Assembly: GCF_023856365.1 (NCBI RefSeq)
Contig: NC_064539.1
Location: 21,393,019 to 21,457,018, forward strand
DNA: 64,000 nucleotides
Direction of reading: 5' to 3'
Source: Brienomyrus brachyistius
Taxonomy: Eukaryota; Chordata; Actinopteri; Osteoglossiformes; Mormyridae
The notes beneath the pieces are model-generated. The model had not been told where the DNA came from, searched no databases, and worked only from the letters and a program-made list of their open reading frames with translations. Of this stretch, positions 61,801 through 64,000 are shown in pieces; position 1 is the first letter of the stretch; the number at the start of each line of letters is the position of its first letter. Made by a program: the position numbers and the translations under genes.

Positions 61801-63281
61801 CCTGTAACTAGGGGTGCATTGATATGGAAATTTTGACCAGTACCGATCACCAGATTACTTTTGTCTAATAACTAGCTAACCTCTGAGCCACTTGCTGAGC
61901 GAAGTGGGTGCCGGTGATGAAACTCAGCAGAATAGCATTACAAAAAAACTGTTGTTTTTTTTTTGTGGAAACACTGACCTGAACAGCAATCCTGCATTAT
62001 GAAATTAAATGCTGCGTCCCGGTTTGAACCAATTCTTCAGAGTGAAAGTGGCAACCCTAATTCTACGCAATGAAAGAGCAACAAAATATCTTGTCCTCCA
62101 CTACGGAAAATGATTAAGCATCTCCATTACTTGTGTCTTTAATAGTGGTACTGCTAACTTTAAATACTGATATATATTGCCGAAAGCTGACACATCGGAC
62201 CAGTGTGGATATCTTGATTTTTAACGAATATCAGCTGATATCGACACGTTAACCAATATATAGTGTCTCTCTAACTTTAATCTGGTACAGGTTAAATTGA
62301 GGTGACTTGCCACAGAAATACTGCTTACCTTTTCACTCCCAACAGAGCCACCCCAGTATACCACTGGGACCTCCTCATCAAACTAGCACAGGGTGATCAC
62401 TGGGCTGGCCATCACCGCAGCCTCTCATATAGTTAAAGCAGAGCGCAGGATAGATGCTGAGCATGCAGCAGTCAGCACATCAGCCTGACACTGCGTGTCA
62501 TCGAACCTCACAGCAAGTTCCCCTTCCCTCATCATCCCCTCAGTTAAATCTACTTCTGTTTAACTATTTATCAAACGGATCATAAGCCCCTTTTCCGTAT
62601 TCCGCTCGGATCCAGCTGACACCGGGCCAACAGAACACCAACAGGGTGTTCTGCTATCCACAGAGCAACTCCAAGTGTTTGCTGATGCGCTATGCTGACA
62701 GGCGTGCGAGCCGGACTGTGGGGCCCCATCCCACATCGCCCCCTGAGCCAGATGCATTCACACACACTGTAAAATCCTCCAACATATTCCAACAGCGTCG
62801 GCCTGCTTGCTATCCCCTGGACTTGAGGTGTCTGGCTATTCAGAGGTGCATGGGGGTAAAGAAATGCCTGGCTACACAGAGCGCAGAGCGGGGCGGCTGG
62901 CGCAGGAGGCTGGCAGTGCAGCTGGGGGGCAGCAACAATCCTTCCCAATAGCTCATCTTACAGAATTCCAGTGGAGTAAAGTCCAAGAACAGGTAATCCA
63001 AACAAGTCCCACAAGATTCAAATTCTTCCCCAGCAGAAAAAGGAAATCCACAAAAAAAATAAATAAAAATCTTTAGTTTCCCAAAGAGTGTAATCCACCG
63101 CAGTGTATCCAAGGACAAACACCACATCCAGAACACATCCAGCACAGGACAACGGCAAACCCCCCAGCCAGCACCCGCTCTGTGCATGCCTGCACGTGTA
63201 GACACAGCCATACTTACGGTCGGTGAGGCTAGCGATCCCAGCGAGAGTGGTGATGGGAACATGAGGCATGTCCCCATTCAT
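43914..63281 (-). CDS. nipbl: NIPBL, cohesin loader (SCC2)
   Basis: With MAU2 (SCC4), loads cohesin and drives loop extrusion; human loss causes Cornelia de Lange syndrome. Exons: 63218..63281, 57885..58050, 57593..57693, 57218..57329, 56949..57100, 56355..56509, 56165..56255, 55424..56008, 54012..55307, 53733..53909, 53465..53635, 53161..53232, 52978..53067, 52690..52793, 52484..52570, 52147..52378, 51707..51858, 51533..51613, 51314..51414, 51092..51227, 50830..50912, 50607..50739, 50367..50510, 50196..50282, 49884..50104, 49612..49714, 49410..49508, 49173..49319, 48811..48945, 48572..48670, 48351..48404, 48052..48160, 47826..47962, 47412..47552, 47225..47318, 46887..47041, 46676..46766, 46404..46574, 46117..46307, 45928..46035, 45646..45846, 45419..45565, 44989..45326, 44672..44846, 44374..44556, 43914..44279. 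Sum 8037 bases, 2678 codons plus stop (human 2804); 46 coding exons, as in human. MNGDMPHVPITTLAGIASLT opens the MAU2-binding N-terminus. The HP1-type motif KPVVVL is near residue 865. HEAT repeats fill about residues 1060-2500. The end is RSLYAAKEGTSS. Teleosts have two copies (a, b); which one this is cannot be told here. Confidence 0.98.
58286..58700. mobile_element. Probable pogo/Tigger-like DNA element remnant
   Basis: Begins around GCGCCTCGACTTACAATG (about 58298) and ends with an inverted, weakly matching TCGTAAGTAGAATCATCG. AT-rich, no open frame. Ends resemble pogo-type terminal repeats starting with CTCGACTTAC. Confidence 0.4.
58791..58882. repeat. (CA)~45 microsatellite
   Basis: About 92 bases of uninterrupted CA (GT on the coding strand) in NIPBL intron 1. 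The longest dinucleotide run in the window. Confidence 0.97.
59688..60378. mobile_element. DNA transposon relic with 25 bp terminal inverted repeats
   Basis: 691 bp. Left end from 59688 GTACCGTCAAAACCCGG then ATTGCAAG; right end, read inward, GTACAGTAAAGCCTTGG then ATTGCAAG: 19 of 25 matching. Further in, both sides carry CGAGTG/CACTCGTATATC-type motifs. The end sequence resembles a pogo/Tigger-type family seen across vertebrates. No intact frame. Confidence 0.75.
60385..60690. repeat. Common fish interspersed repeat, split by a MITE
   Basis: Left part AATGCTTTTATCCAAAGCAA (about 60390) and right part GTTAAGAGCCTTGTGCAAAG with CATGGGATTTAAACC (60580-60645) are the two halves of a repeat type frequent in fish genomes, here separated by the MITE at 60421-60549. 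Confidence 0.55.
60421..60549. mobile_element. 129 bp MITE with perfect 13 bp inverted ends
   Basis: GTGCTTTTCCACT at 60421-60433 and AGTGGAAAAGCAC at 60537-60549 are exact inverted repeats. It lies inside another interspersed repeat. Target duplication unclear (TA possible). Confidence 0.8.
60930..61550. mobile_element. MITE-like element with GGTAC / CCACTGG ends
   Basis: Left segment GTACTTTTGGTACTTC with TTTTCCACTGGTAT and right segment AAAGTTCCCCACTGGCACTT with TTGGTACGG resemble inverted ends. The boundaries are not exact. The hAT-like block at 61070-61740 overlaps it, so the two are nested or mis-bounded. Confidence 0.4.
61070..61740. mobile_element. hAT-like element remnant
   Basis: Left CAGGGCTGGGTGATG (about 61070) and right TTGTGCAGCCCTA (ending about 61740), the reverse of TAGGGCTGCACAA, a terminal sequence of very common fish hAT elements. 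The two ends match only over the first 8 bases, so they may come from two different copies. Confidence 0.5.
61812..62275. mobile_element. Possible hAT-like MITE
   Basis: Starts GGGGTGCATTGATATGG and has GATATC/CGATAT-rich stretches to about 62270, like fish hAT MITEs that begin GGGGTG(T/C)A. The right end is unclear. Confidence 0.3.
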
Positions 63282-63364
63282 GCTGAAGATGGGCTGAGGC
63301 TTGCGTCGGTGCACAGGTCGCTCGGTGTCGGGGGCGTCTGTCTGAACCTCACATCTCCCAAGCG

Positions 63365-64000
63365 CTGTAAGACAGAAATGCCCGTCAGTGCGTCCCTTCC
63401 CACTTCGACCATGGGGCTGACCCCACCATCCGCAGGTGAGGGGATCGCGCACACCTGCTTCCCACCCACAGGAAGCCGCTGAGCGGAGGCCCCGCGATCA
63501 GGTACTTTCTCTCCCTGACCCTCTGGCAGACGCACCTGCCGGTCAGCAGGGGGTCCAGCTTAACCAGTACTGCTTGCTGCACATGCAGGTGCCCGTTGCA
63601 AGGCGAAGACCGAAGGGGCCAAGGTAAACATGCAACTCATACAAGACTGCAGGATTACACGCTGCCCGCCGGTCAAGGGGGAGCTAGAGACCACAAGGGC
63701 AATCTGTAGTGCTGCTCAGTCTCATCTTGCGGCCGGCGTGACGTGCATCCGAGCATGCGACGGCCCCAGACACAAACAGAATGTGACACGGCGCTGACGT
63801 CAGAAGCATCAAAGCTCAGCTTTACAAAATCTGAGACAGAGAGAGCCAGTAAACAAGATGTGACTGATAGAATGAAGAGAATGGAATCGGTAAAAGCACT
63901 TTCAGCCAATATTACACGAAATCTTCAACCACTCACACTATTTGATGACTGCAGACTGTTTAGTAAAAGTACTTCAGTGTTTCCTCTAGGTTTACAGCTT
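63365..64000. other. Upstream of the NIPBL start exon
   Basis: 63282-63364 is the 5' UTR part of the start exon, with an acceptor CTTACAG at its upstream edge. 63365-64000 is therefore probably intron between a non-coding first exon outside the window and this exon. No gene, repeat family or CpG island recognised. Confidence 0.6.

Larger units (their letters stand above)
58051..63217. other. NIPBL coding intron 1, transposon-rich
   Basis: 5.2 kb between the start exon and the LLNQLPLPSPLPATTTKSL exon. It holds a long GT microsatellite and at least four or five DNA transposon relics, listed separately. 58920-59000 resembles the tail of the common fish repeat also seen at 60590-60690. 59000-59680 and 62290-63200 show nothing I recognise. 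Confidence 0.7.

Overview
This is a piece of vertebrate nuclear DNA, almost certainly from a ray-finned fish. Four conserved multi-exon genes can be read exon by exon with GT-AG introns. The introns are short (NIPBL coding exons fit in 19.4 kb, NUP155 in 10 kb, CPLANE1 in 20 kb). The non-coding DNA carries fish-type DNA transposon relics (Tc1/mariner, hAT and pogo-like) and many CA, GT and minisatellite tracts. Nothing prokaryotic, viral or CRISPR-like was seen.

Layout, left to right: the 5' half of WDR70 (minus strand, exons 1-9, running off the left edge at about 119); a 1.1 kb gap; CPLANE1 (C5orf42, minus, 8140-28230, 48 coding exons); a 1.1 kb divergent gap; a single-exon seven-transmembrane receptor on the plus strand (29312-30301), which looks like a fish ORA/V1R-type chemoreceptor; NUP155 (minus, 31684-41748, 34 coding exons, 1389 codons); a 1.4 kb gap; and NIPBL (minus, 43914-63281, 46 coding exons, 2678 codons). 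NIPBL coding intron 1 (58051-63217) is the most transposon-rich part. The last 0.6 kb upstream of the NIPBL start exon holds nothing I recognise.

The four conserved genes are the same neighbours found on human chromosome 5p13 (NIPBL, CPLANE1, NUP155, WDR70). Here the CPLANE1-NUP155 pair is inverted relative to the human order, and the receptor lies inside that inverted block. The genes do not form a pathway: NIPBL loads cohesin, NUP155 is a nuclear pore scaffold protein, CPLANE1 acts in ciliogenesis and WDR70 in chromatin-linked ubiquitination. They are neighbours by synteny.

I did not find a convincing new biological system. The observations most worth checking are: a tandem array in NUP155 that duplicates the 5' splice site of exon 20 four times at an exact 44 bp spacing; a 27-copy, 21 bp coding minisatellite in CPLANE1; a one-base reading-frame break at a CPLANE1 splice junction; the receptor inside the inverted block; and transposon ends lying against CPLANE1 exon 1. 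Gene models were checked by splice phase: the NUP155 and NIPBL models sum to whole codons with no break.
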